Shown piece by piece: positions 1 through 9,554 of a stretch of 17,990 nucleotides of DNA. The position numbers were made by a program, and so were the translations under genes. This DNA comes from Phytophthora quininea. Taxonomy: Eukaryota > Oomycota > Peronosporomycetes > Peronosporales > Peronosporaceae. Location of the stretch: the NCBI GenBank assembly GCA_011947345.1, contig JAAVTG010000431.1, positions 1 to 17,990 of the forward strand, written 5' to 3'. The notes beneath the pieces are model-generated. The model was given only the letters and a program-made list of their open reading frames with translations. It had not been told where the DNA came from and made no database searches. Numbering within the stretch: the stretch's first letter is position 1; each line of letters starts with the position of its first letter.

Positions 1-185
1 AGCGACAGTAGCCGTGATATGCAGCACTTTCATCTGCTCCAAAACGTAGGAAGCAACGAGTTGACCGCCGCCAGCAGTGGCACCCTCACGGACGAGTACC
101 CGTACTGCCAAGAAGCCCGACGGGACGTTGTGTTGAGCGATCGACTGTCCAAGTTCACGACGCGTTCGAAGTAGTTCACATTGCG

Positions 186-340
186 GGGCCTCGAAGCACA
201 AGCTTGGCGGCGTTTGACCGTGGCACGCATCGACATCAACTGCCACGCGGATCTGTATCTACAAGGCCACGCGGCCGTCAGCCTCGCCGCAAGACTCGTG
301 CAGCATCTTTGAATGGCTTCATCGGAGATAGCACCAATAT
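186..340 (+). mobile_element. Left end sequence of a mobile element
   Basis: This stretch, continuing into the first repeat to about 445, aligns by eye in inverted orientation with about 9275-9554 at roughly 80% identity. It shares the segment GCGGATCTGTATCTACAAGG, a 'GGAGATAGCACCA' block and the block that passes into the tandem repeat (CGCCGGTCGGCACGCGCC here). Similarity fades on the outer side near 186 (GGGCCTCGAAG here against GGGCTTCAAAG in the other copy), which I take as the element border. No TTAA or other obvious target-site duplication flanks it. No gene is supported. Bases 1-185 to its left hold no recognisable feature, although the minus strand is open there in pieces and could be exon sequence of a disrupted gene. 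Confidence 0.55.
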
Positions 341-714
341 TCGCCGGTCGGCACGCGCCCATGTGGACTCGTACGGCTGGGTCGGTCGAAGACGCGGGGT
401 CGGCGACGGTGCGGCGACGTGTTGGCCGTGTTGGCCGTGTCAGCCGTGCTGGCCGTGGTTGGCGGCGGCGTCGACGCGGGGGTAGCGCCCACCCCGCTAC
501 GAACGGTAGCAGCGCGTTCGGCTCCGTCTAACCGGCTGCACGTCTTCGGCGCTCCGACAGGAGTGTGGCAGCGGTTTTCGCCGGTCGGCACGCGCCCATG
601 TGGACTCGTACGGCTGGGTCGGTCGAAGACGGGGTCGGCGACGGTGCGGCGACGTGTTGGCCGTGTTGGCCGTGTCAGCCGTGCTGGCCGTGGTTGGCGG
701 CGGCGTCGACGCCG
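341..714 (-). repeat. Inverted piece of the 247-bp tandem repeat (about 1.5 units)
   Basis: The sequence is the reverse complement of the repeat units in 1255-3979 and 5283-6650. One copy of the landmark GTTAGACGGAGC, read on the minus strand, ends near 533. This copy differs slightly from the right-hand arrays: a few bases next to that landmark are missing, and the run before the GTCGAC site reads CCGGGG instead of CCCCC. It is the outer part of the left arm of a large inverted repeat that pairs with 5283-5669. Open frames across it exist in several phases on both strands because the sequence is GC-rich; none looks like a protein. Confidence 0.85.
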
Positions 715-1132
715 GGGTAGTGCTTACCACCGAGATGTTGGTGGGTGAGGTGTCGGTGGCAAATTGAGAAGTGAGGTACCCGGGGTTGCTCGCATCGATC
801 TGTGGTGGCGTGTTGGATGGCACCAACGACTCGTGGAATCGATAAGATCCCGCCAATGCGATGCCGTTTGTAGGCATCGCGAGCTGGCCATTGGATGCTG
901 GCGTTTTGCCGCCGGGTTCGTGATGCGCACTGCTGGTTTTAGCGCGCCAAATTCAAATGAAGTGCGCGTGAAAATTGCGCTGACGCAGTGCATGCACGTA
1001 CATGCATCGTTGATGTGTGTGCATGCGCAATGGGTGTTCGACCACTGTCCCTCGGGGACCGCGGCCTCAAACGTCAACTCTCACGGTGCTCCAACTTGAA
1101 GCTTTGCGAATAGTACATCAAAGCATTCATTT
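715..1132 (+). repeat. Left inverted-repeat arm, unique part
   Basis: This segment is present again in reverse complement at 4865-5282, with paired coordinates summing to 5997 throughout. I found one clear mismatch (C at about 1069 here, A in the partner), so the arms are almost identical and probably young or kept alike by gene conversion. Pairing stops sharply at 1132, after CATTCATTT. The segment contains an 18-nt near-palindrome at 989-1006 and several TGCATG motifs. It is not repeat-unit sequence, and no protein is supported in it. Confidence 0.9.
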
Positions 1133-1254
1133 GTAGTGTGTCACGAGTATTATCGATAGTGTATATTTTTGCCGACACCGTGGTGTCCAAACTTTACAAA
1201 AACAAAACATTGTAATCATTTTCGTCGCTTCCAGTTACCGCACGATGGCGCCAT
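1133..1254. other. AT-richer spacer before the main tandem array
   Basis: This is a short unique stretch, visibly more AT-rich than its surroundings, between the inverted-repeat arm and the first repeat unit. It includes an A-rich piece (ACAAAAACAAAACATTG). A similar GACAAAACAAAAC occurs near 4108 on the other side of the core, too short a match to interpret. No gene is seen. Confidence 0.5.
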
Positions 1255-3979
1255 CAACCGATCCAGCCGCACGAGTCCACATGGGCGCGTGCCGACCGGC
1301 GAAAATCGCTGCCACACTCCTGTCGGAGCGCCGAAGACGTGCCCACCCCGGTTAGACGGAGCCGAACGCGCTGCTACCGTTCGTAGCAAGCGGGGGTGGG
1401 CGCTACCCCCCGCGTCGACGCCGCCGCCAACCACGGCCAGCACGGCTGACACGGCCAACACGTCGCCGCACCGTCGCCGACCCGCGTCTTCGACCGACCC
1501 AGCCGTACGAGTCCACATGGGCGCGTGCCGACCGGCGAAAACCGCTGCCACACTCCTGTCGGAGCGCCGAAGACGTGCAGCCACCCCGGTTAGACGGAGC
1601 CGAACGCGCTGCTACCGTTCGTAGCAAGCGGGGTGGGCGCTACCCCCCGCGTCGACGCCGCCGCCAACCACGGCCAGCACGGCTGACACGGCCAACACGG
1701 CCAACACGTCGCCGCACCGTCGCCGACCCCGCGTCTTCGACCGACCCAGCCGTACGAGTCCACATGGGCGCGTGCCGACCGGCGAAAACCGCTGCCACAC
1801 TCCTGTCGGAGCGCCGAAGACGTGCAACCACCCCGGTTAGACGGAGCCGAACGCGCTGCTACCGTTCGTAGCAAGCGGGGGTGGGCGCTACCCCCCGCGT
1901 CGACGCCGCCGCCAACCACGGCCAGCACGGCTGACACGGCCAACACGGCCAACACGTCGCCGCACCGTCGCCGACCCCGCGTCTTCGACCGACCCAGCCG
2001 TACGAGTCCACATGGGCGCGTGCCGACCGGCGAAAACCGCTGCCACACTCCTGTCGGAGCGCCGAAGACGTGCAGCCACCCCGGTTAGACGGAGCCGAAC
2101 GCGCTGCTACCGTTCGTAGCAAGCGGGGGTGGGCGCTACCCCCCGCGTCGACGCCGCCGCCAACCACGGCCAGCACGGCTGACACGGCCAACACGGCCAA
2201 CACGTCGCCGCACCGTCGCCGACCCCGCGTCTTCGACCGACCCAGCCGTACGAGTCCACATGGGCGCGTGCCGACCGGCGAAAACCGCTGCCACACTCCT
2301 GTCGGAGCGCCGAAGACGTGCACCCCGGTTAGACGGAGCCGAACGCGCTGCTACCGTTCGTAGCAAGCGGGGGTGGGCGCTACCCCCGCGTCGACGCCGC
2401 CGCCAACCACGGCCAGCACGGCTGACACGGCCAACACGGCCAACACGTCGCCGCACCGTCGCCGACCCCGCGTCTTCGACCGACCCAGCCGTACGAGTCC
2501 ACATGGGCGCGTGCCGACCGGCGAAAACCGCTGCCACACTCCTGTCGGAGCGCCGAAGACGTGCAGCCACCCCGGTTAGACGGAGCCGAACGCGCTGCTA
2601 CCGTTCGTAGCAAGCGGGGGTGGGCGCTACCCCGCGTCGACGCCGCCGCCAACCAGGGCCAGCACGGCTGACACGGCCAACACGGCCAACACGTCGCCGC
2701 ACCGTCGCCGACCCCGCGTCTTCGACCGACCCAGCCGTACGAGTCCACATGGGCGCGTGCCGACCGGCGAAAACCGCTGCCACACTCCTGTCGGAGCGCC
2801 GAAGACGTGCAGCCACCCTGGTTAGACGGAGCCGAACGCGCTGCTACCGTTCGTAGCAAGCGGGGGTGGGCGCTACCCCCCGCGTCGACGCCGCCGCCAA
2901 CCACGGCCAGCACGGCTGACACGGCCAACACGGCCAACACGTCGCCGCACCGTCGCCGACCCCGCGTCTTCGACCGACCCAGCCGTACGAGTCCACATGG
3001 GCGCGTGCCGACCGGCGAAAACCGCTGCCACACTCCTGTCGGAGCGCCGAAGACGTGCAGCCACCCCGGTTAGACGGAGCCGAACGCGCTGCTACCGTTC
3101 GTAGCAAGCGGGGTGGGCGCTACCCCGCGTCGACGCCGCCGCCAACCACGGCCAGCACGGCTGACACGGCCAACACGGCCAACACGTCGCCGCACCGTCG
3201 CCGACCCCGCGTCGACCGACCCAGCCGTACGAGTCCACATGGGCGCGTGCCGACCGGCGAAAACCGCTGCCACACTCCTGTCGGAGCGCCGAAGACGTGC
3301 AGCCACCCCGGTTAGACGGAGCCGAACGCGCTGCTACCGTTCGTAGCAAGCGGGGTGGGCGCTACCCCCGGCGTCGACGCCGCCGCCAACCACGGCCAGC
3401 ACGGCTGACACGGCCAACACGGCCAACACGTCGCCGCACCGTCGCCGACCCCGCGTCTTCGACCGACCCAGCCGTACGAGTCCACATGGGCGCGTGCCGA
3501 CCGGCGAAAACCGCTGCCACACTCCTGTCGGAGCGCCGAAGACGTGCAGCCACCCCGGTTAGACGGAGCCGAACGCGCTGCTACCGTTCGTAGCAAGCGG
3601 GGGTGGGCGCTACCCCCGCGTCGACGCCGCCGCCAACCACGGCCAGCACGGCTGACACGGCCAACACGGCCAACACGTCGCCGCACCGTCGCCGACCCCG
3701 CGTCTTCGACCGACCCAGCCGTACGAGTCCACATGGGCGCGTGCCGACCGGCGAAAACCGCTGCCACACTCCTGTCGGAGCGCCGAAGACGTGCAGCCAC
3801 CCCGGTTAGACGGAGCCGAACGCGCTGCTACCGTTCGTAGCAAGCGGGGGTGGGCGCTACCCCCGCGTCGACGCCGCCGCCAACCACGGCCAGCACGGCT
3901 GACACGGCCAACACGGCCAACACGTCGCCGCACCGTCGCCGACCCCGCGTCTTCGACCGACCCAGCCGTACGAGTCCAC
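1255..3979 (+). repeat. GC-rich tandem repeat array, about 247-bp unit, 11 copies
   Basis: The landmark GTTAGACGGAGC starts at 1351, 1589, 1836, 2084, 2328, 2575, 2821, 3069, 3311, 3558 and 3805. Spacings are 238, 247, 248, 244, 247, 246, 248, 242, 247 and 247. Units are nearly identical. Differences are mostly run lengths (4-6 C, 4-5 G) plus a few small deletions: one fewer 9-bp CACGGCCAA subrepeat in the first unit, four bases missing near 2321, three near 3212. Each unit contains two adjacent inverted repeats, TGCTAC-CGTTC-GTAGCA and GCGGGGGT-GGGCGCT-ACCCCCGC, and a short internal run of CACGGCCA(A/G) subrepeats. The unit length is not a multiple of three and units carry stops, so long open frames here are a base-composition effect. 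Confidence 0.97.
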
Positions 3980-4140
3980 GTGTACGTACGCCGCCCGGTT
4001 AAACGCGTTTGCTTGGGCAAAGATAATCAATTCTCATGGCGGCAGAGGTTGAAAAACGAAAGCAACGAGTGGTAGCTATAGGATGTTGCAGTGTGTATGG
4101 ATATATTGACAAAACAAAACGGTTCGTACGTTGAAGGATT
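3980..4140. other. Unique spacer after the main tandem array
   Basis: The last repeat unit breaks off at 'GAGTCCACGTG' and passes into non-repeat sequence through a short ACGT-rich run (GTGTACGTACGCC). The rest is AT-richer and unremarkable. It lies just downstream of the stop codon of the minus-strand gene at 4141-4854, so it would hold that gene's 3' flank. Confidence 0.4.
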
Positions 4141-4854
4141 CTAGTGCGCTTGTTGCCAACACCCACAAGAGAATCTTTCGCTAGAGGACATCCGTAGTAG
4201 ATTGGCAAAATACTGGTCATCATGAATGCACTCCAGGTAGTCGGAGTCCCAGCTGGGAACTATAAATCCCTTCATTTCTGCCTGTTGCGCCCAGTCCAAA
4301 GCCCACAACATTTTTGGAGTAAAACGCTCAGGCGGTGTATCGTGTGCTCGATAGAGCATTCGAAGTCTAGTTGTTCTGCAAGACTGCCGAAATCGTCTTG
4401 ATGTGATCCCGACTTGATTTCCTGCAACAGCCTCGACTTTGATATGGCTGTCGCTCTGATCGCATCGCTTCGGACCACTAGCATGCGTTTGGAGATCTAA
4501 GCTTGACAAAAAAATATTATCGTTAGATATTCTCATCGTACGTGGCAAGATGCTTACCTGTGAACAGACGCACGAGGATTGAACGTAGAGACCCACAAGG
4601 CATTCCACATCAGCGCTTGGGTCGGTATTTGATGCTTCTTGGATGAACTGCGCCGCGTCCAGCACACGCATTTCCGTTATTATAAAGTCTACATGGTTGC
4701 AAGACCTTCCGGAACAACGGTTTATCTGGTAGGAACAACACACGTCAGTCCTAGGTTTACCGTTATTCAAACAACGTACTGAGCGGTTATGGCAACATGG
4801 GCGCTTCGCCACCAAAGGAAAGCGCTGGTAAAATATCGTCTCGATGGCTTTCAT
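4141..4854 (-). CDS. Unrecognised spliced gene inside the inverted-repeat core
   Basis: I do not recognise this protein. A candidate start Met is at 4854 (sequence MKAIETIFYQRF), just inside the right arm; the frame stays open upstream into the arm, so the true start is uncertain. Exon 1 encodes a Cys-rich segment (CCHNRS, then CCSYQINRCSGRSCNH) and a region around MRVLDAAQFIQEAS. A 61-nt intron is likely at 4497-4557 (GTAAGC...CTTAG). Although the frame is also open through it, splicing leads into the more protein-like frame containing SKSRLLQEIKSG and LAEQLDFECSIEH. Near 4330-4360 the best frame changes again, to one with KMLWALDWAQQAEMKGF and DDQYFANLLRMSS, ending at the TAG at 4141. That change is one base, an error or a mutation. 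It could be a cargo gene or a captured host gene fragment; the Cys spacing does not fit a standard CCCH finger. Confidence 0.5.
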   Translation of the reverse strand: MKAIETIFYQRFPLVAKRPCCHNRSVRCLNNGKPRTDVCCSYQINRCSGRSCNHVDFIITEMRVLDAAQFIQEASNTDPSADVECLVGLYVQSSCVCSQVSILPRTMRISNDNIFLSSLDLQTHASGPKRCDQSDSHIKVEAVAGNQVGITSRRFRQSCRTTRLRMLYRAHDTPPERFTPKMLWALDWAQQAEMKGFIVPSWDSDYLECIHDDQYFANLLRMSSSERFSCGCWQQAH

Positions 4855-4864
4855 GCAAACTGAT

Positions 4865-5282
4865 AAATGAATGCTTTGATGTACTATTCGCAAAGCTTCA
4901 AGTTGGAGCACCGTGAGAGTTGACTTTTGAGGCCGCGGTCCCCGAGGGACAGTGGTCGAACACCCATTGCGCATGCACACACATCAACGATGCATGTACG
5001 TGCATGCACTGCGTCAGCGCAATTTTCACGCGCACTTCATTTGAATTTGGCGCGCTAAAACCAGCAGTGCGCATCACGAACCCGGCGGCAAAACGCCAGC
5101 ATCCAATGGCCAGCTCGCGATGCCTACAAACGGCATCGCATTGGCGGGATCTTATCGATTCCACGAGTCGTTGGTGCCATCCAACACGCCACCACAGATC
5201 GATGCGAGCAACCCCGGGTACCTCACTTCTCAATTTGCCACCGACACCTCACCCACCAACATCTCGGTGGTAAGCACTACCC
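4865..5282 (-). repeat. Right inverted-repeat arm, unique part
   Basis: This is the reverse complement of 715-1132 with essentially no divergence. The inner end is at 4865, where AAATGAATGC stops matching, and the outer end passes into repeat units at GTAAGCACTACCCCC. It carries the same near-palindrome, here at 4991-5008. Both arms join the tandem repeat at the same point of the unit, so the arms extend symmetrically outward as repeat sequence for about 400 bp. Confidence 0.9.
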
Positions 5283-6650
5283 CCCGCGTCGACGCCGCCG
5301 CCAACCACGGCCAGCACGGCTGACACGGCCAACACGGCCAACACGTCGCCGCACCGTCGCCGACCCCGCGTCTTCGACCGACCCAGCCGTACGAGTCCAC
5401 ATGGGCGCGTGCCGACCGGCGAAAACCGCTGCCACACTCCTGTCGGAGCGCCGAAGACGTGCAGCCACCCCGGTTAGACGGAGCCGAACGCGCTGCTACC
5501 GTTCGTAGCAAGCGGGGGTGGGCGCTACCCCCGCGTCGACGCCGCCGCCAACCACGGCCAGCACGGCTGACACGGCCAACACGGCCAACACGTCGCCGCA
5601 CCGTCGCCGACCCCGCGTCTTCGACCGACCCAGCCGTACGAGTCCACATGGGCGCGTGCCGACCGGCGAAAACCGCTGCCACACTCCTGTCGGAGCGCCG
5701 AAGACGTGCAGCCACCCCGGTTAGACGGAGCCGAACGCGCTGCTACCGTTCGTAGCAAGCGGGGGTGGGCGCTACCCCCGCGTCGACGCCGCCGCCAACC
5801 ACGGCCAGCACGGCTGACACGGCCAACACGGCCAACACGTCGCCGCACCGTCGCCGACCCCGCGTCTTCGACCGACCCAGCCGTACGAGTCCACATGGGC
5901 GCGTGCCGACCGGCGAAAACCGCTGCCACACTCCTGTCGGAGCGCCGAAGACGTGCAGCCACCCCGGTTAGACGGAGCCGAACGCGCTGCTACCGTTCGT
6001 AGCAAGCGGGGGTGGGCGCTACCCCCGCGTCGACGCCGCCGCCAACCACGGCCAGCACGGCTGACACGGCCAACACGGCCAACACGTCGCCGCACCGTCG
6101 CCGACCCCGCGTCTTCGACCGACCCAGCCGTACGAGTCCACATGGGCGCGTGCCGACCGGCGAAAACCGCTGCCACACTCCTGTCGGAGCGCCGAAGACG
6201 TGCAGCCACCCTGGTTAGACGGAGCTGAACGCGCTGCTACCGTTCGTAGCAAGCGGGGTGGGCGCTACCCGCGCGTCGACGCCGCCGCCAACCACGGCCA
6301 GCACGGCTGACACGGCCAACACGGCCAACACGTCGCCGCACCGTCGCCGACCCCGCGTCTTCGACCGACCCAGCCGTACGAGTCCACATGGGCGCGTGCC
6401 GACCGGCGAAAACCGCTGCCACACTCCTGTCGGAGCGCCGAAGACGTGCAGCCACCCCGGTTAGACGGAGCCGAACGCGCTGCTACCGTTCGTAGCAAGC
6501 GGGGTGGGCGCTACCCCCGCGTCGACGCCGCCGCCAACCACGGCCAGCACGGCTGACACGGCCAACACGGCCAACACGTCGCCGCACCGTCGCCGACCCC
6601 GCGTCTTCGACCGACCCAGCCGTACGAGTCCACATGGGCGCGTGTCGACC
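5283..6650 (+). repeat. Second tandem array of the 247-bp unit, about 5.5 copies
   Basis: The landmark GTTAGACGGAGC (GAGC or GAGCT context) starts at 5473, 5720, 5967, 6214 and 6460, spaced 247, 247, 247 and 246. The orientation is the same as the main array. The first 1.5 units pair with 341-714 as the outer part of the inverted repeat. The array ends abruptly near 6650, where GGGCGCGTGCCGACCGG is replaced by GGGCGCGTGTCGACC and unrelated sequence follows. That is the position in the unit at which the left array passes into the end sequence, so the right end may have been cut off here. Confidence 0.95.
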
Positions 6651-7170
6651 TCCAGAGATCTCAGTTATTGCTGATGGTACCTAAGTCCCGGCGGTCATCC
6701 GGCAATACCCACCCACCGCTGTGGTGTTATCGGCGGTGGCGATCATTGCGGCGATACTGTTGGCGTTGTTATTGTTGTGGTGGATCTGAGCTTCTTGCGG
6801 TGTTTGTGCTGTAAGGGTAATGAAAAGATACACAATGGGTAGTTTGGCGGTGGGGCCGACGGATGTCAAGGCTGGGTATGCGTTTGGCGCCGCTGCTGCA
6901 GTTACATTCAACAGGCCACTGACTGTATCAATGGTGTTTGTGCCGTACAAAGTTGTTGCCCATACCTACGTTGTTGTTTGAGTTGCCAGTAAGATGTTAC
7001 GACTGTCGTCTTCAGTTGTCATGTAAATGAAACATGACGCTGTTGAATACGAAGGCTTTGATATGATGCAATGAACTACCACGACTACGGTTGCAGTTGA
7101 ACAGTTTACTAAACTATTCTCTATTTTCGAACTCTGTTGCCACTGCTTGATTTGCTCCCACAAACGAAGA
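6651..7170. other. Upstream flank of the transposase gene, no supported gene
   Basis: About 520 bp of moderate GC content lie between the repeat array and the transposase start. The minus strand has one open frame at 6681-6950 (89 codons) with a hydrophobic stretch (LPIVYLFITLTA) and an Asn run encoded by a GTT-rich microsatellite around 6762-6780. I recognise no family and there are no supporting neighbours, so I do not call it a gene. The segment may contain the transposase promoter. I see no clear terminal repeat and no TTAA site. Confidence 0.4.
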
Positions 7171-9207
7171 ATGGACCTCGAGCTGGTACAGAACGAAGAG
7201 GAAGGGGGACAACCTATCGTTTTAGATAGTACGGCGTCCTTTGACGATTTCGAAAACGAGGATGACGAAGCGGTTCATCAGGAGCCAAATCTAGCGACGG
7301 CAAATGATGTTGCGAGTGAGTACATAGCGTCTCTGACCTGTGACAGCGGGCTGATTTTACTACAAGAAGAGCGCATTCGATCAGCGTACGAGCAGGGCGG
7401 AGAAGCTGGTCTCTTCCAGCTATTCTTCACCGCGAACTTCAAGAAGGCGTTGCGTACCTGGACGAATGCAGTTATGAGTCAACGAGGCTGCAAGGAAGCG
7501 TCAGAGAGCGAACTAGACGCATATCTTGGGCTGGAGTTAGCCATGAGCATCTTGCCTTTGAACGATATTTCAGATTTTTGGTCGTCAAAGTGCTTCTTGG
7601 GCAATGAAGCTTTTTCCAACACGATGTCCCGCACACGATTTCAAGATATACGAGGCAATCTGCAGATTCATCCACCCAATGTGGCGACGGAGACCGAGAT
7701 GACAAATGATCCATTGTGGCACAGCAGGACTCTTTTACGGCACATACAAAAAAGTTTGCTCAACTGGCGTTGCCATACGGGGTTAGTAGTCTCGATGAAA
7801 ACAGTATACGAACGAAGGCCCGAACAAAAGCGAAGTCCTATATTCCTTCCAAGCCAGACAAGTATGCCGTACGATTTTATGCAGTCGTCGGTTGGGAATC
7901 GCTCTACATCCACAGTATCTCTGACAATGGCTCCGGGAATTCGTCCAGAACTACACCACCCGGTAGGTATACAGCAAATTTCCCGGGATTGAGAACTCCG
8001 CTCAAGAACACGCTGCAAGTACCCGAATGCCATGTAAAAGTGACAGTCCTACCGCTCTATGGATTGCCATGATGGGACACCAAACTCAAGTCGATATATC
8101 GCAGCCTAGTCGGCGATTGATGATCTGTGATAACTTCTACACGAGGCATCATTTGGCCAGCACGCTCCTTCGATTTACGGACGGCGAGACACATATTCTT
8201 GGCACGGTTCGATTGCAATTACAAGATAGGTGGAATAAAATCGAGCTCGTGAAAGCAGTGGGCCGAGTTGAGAAGATGGAGAGAGGTTCTGGGAATTGGT
8301 GGCTGCTGTGGATCCATTGTCGGGTTGGCGAGAAAGGGAAAAAGTGCACAATGCAGCCCAGCGGCGTTTTCCAGAGAAGCGTAGGACTACGTTCGTCGGG
8401 GAGGTTTCCATCGTGGAGAAAGCTGGATACGTAGTTTTCAAGGACAAGAAGATCGTCATGTTCTACACTAATGATCTGGCATTCACCGTGCCAGCTCGAT
8501 CGCTTCCTAGCTCGGATCCGCGTGCGGCGGCCTGCTGTCATGGCCTGTATCCAATCAAGCGCTGGACGGGTAACGAAATACTACACAGGAGAACGTTCAT
8601 GGTCCCCACAATAATTTCTGCTTACAATTTGGGCATGAACGCAGTTGATCGTGTTGATCAATTGCGAAGTACGAATCCCTCTAGGCGGAAGGAAGTTCGT
8701 TTACCCATGTCGATTTTTACGTGGTCACTGGACATGTGCATGATCAACGCATTTGCGTTATATCGGAAGGTGAAGACCGATAGCCCTGAAGTCACCCTTC
8801 GAGAGTTCAAGCGCCGGGTAGCTGAGACTTTAACAGCGACTGAGCTCAAACGCAGGCTAAAACGAAAAAGGTCGTCATTAGAGGAAATTGTTGGTGCCGA
8901 CGCCAGCCCTCATATTTTGACGCCAAATTCGACAGAGACGACGGGAGGCCAGCTCGTCTGTAGGCTCTGCAGCATGCTGGGCAAACAACGCAGAACTCGC
9001 TGGGGATGCACGGAGTGTGGACGAGGATTTCACGTCGAATGTTTTGCCGCCTTTCACTTTCGCGATGCTTTTACTGCAGCAACACCAAGTGTTCGCAAGG
9101 CACTTGATGTTGTTTGCTCCTCTGCAGCTGGGGAACCGGTATTCAAGACTCGACGACGTAAGAACAACTCCATTACTCCCATGAGCAAGCTTATGCTTCC
9201 ACAGTAA
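7171..9207 (+). pseudogene. piggyBac-family transposase, frame broken three times
   Basis: This is a DDE transposase of the piggyBac family (DDE_Tnp_1_7 type), which would cut and paste its element, normally at TTAA. The start is the ATG at 7171, followed by an acidic N-terminus. Family signatures appear in order: LGLELAMSILPLNDISDFW, then DPLWHSRTLL; catalytic Asp 1 in SSLDENS (codon 7794) followed by YIPSKPDKYAVRFY; Asp 2 in ICDNFYTRHH (codon 8129); the third-Asp motif NAVDRVDQLR (codons 8647 and 8656). A C-terminal Cys/His finger (CRLC...CTEC...FHVEC, from codon 8959) matches the family's terminal domain. The total is about 680 codons, near family length. The reading frame changes near 7748-7753 (run of six A), near 8035-8045 and near 8275-8292. 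Each change fits a one-base deletion and together they restore the original frame. All catalytic Asp residues remain, so this is either a recent pseudogene or an intact gene with sequence errors. Confidence 0.9.
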
Positions 9208-9274
9208 CAACTTCTTGTCGTCATTGTGAGTGCTCTCTACATCCCACGAAACTCTGGCGCCGTCTTCGATCTCA

Positions 9275-9554
9275 GTCGCCAAGCGCGGCCAACACGACTC
9301 CCCGCCCGCCCCGACGCAGATGGCGCGTCGCCGGCCCCGCGTCTTCATCTGACCAATCCGTACATGTCCACATGGACGCATGCCGATCGGCAAATACTGG
9401 TGCTATCTCCGATGCAGCCATTCAAAAGTTGCCGCGCACGAGTCTTGCAGTCGAGGCCGGCGGCCGTGCGGGGCCTTGTAGATACAGATCCGCGCGGCAG
9501 TCGATGTCGATGCATGCCACGTTCAAACGCCGCCAAACTTGTCCTTTGAAGCCC
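9275..9554 (-). mobile_element. Right end sequence of a mobile element, diverged inverted copy
   Basis: Read on the minus strand from about 9554, this aligns by eye with 186-445 on the plus strand at roughly 80% identity, including the passage into the tandem-repeat unit (CCGCGTCTTC, CCACATGG and GGCCAACACG are shared). Only one degenerate partial unit is present here, with no expansion. It begins about 70 bp after the transposase stop and is probably the 3' terminal region of that transposon. Open frames of 60-107 codons in it are non-coding shadows. The outer border near 9554 lies within the end of the neighbouring minus-strand gene. Confidence 0.6.

Noticed and set aside
1255..3979. CRISPR array or rDNA spacer
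   Set aside because: The units are about 247 bp, contiguous and without unique spacers, so not CRISPR. No rRNA-like sequence is adjacent, and the flanks are element-like.
4740..4790. CCCH zinc finger in the core gene (CCSYQINRCSGRSCNH)
   Set aside because: The first spacings resemble a CCCH finger, but the final His follows the last Cys by one residue instead of three, so the standard pattern fails.
1169..6498. Dozens of overlapping 60-217 codon open frames in both strands of the repeat arrays
   Set aside because: The same DNA is open in several frames on both strands, the unit length is not divisible by three, and translations are Arg/Pro/Thr-rich low-complexity text that changes frame each unit. 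This is a GC-content effect.
6681..6950. 89-codon minus-strand frame left of the transposase
   Set aside because: It has no recognisable domain, contains a microsatellite-encoded Asn run, and shows no splice or context support.
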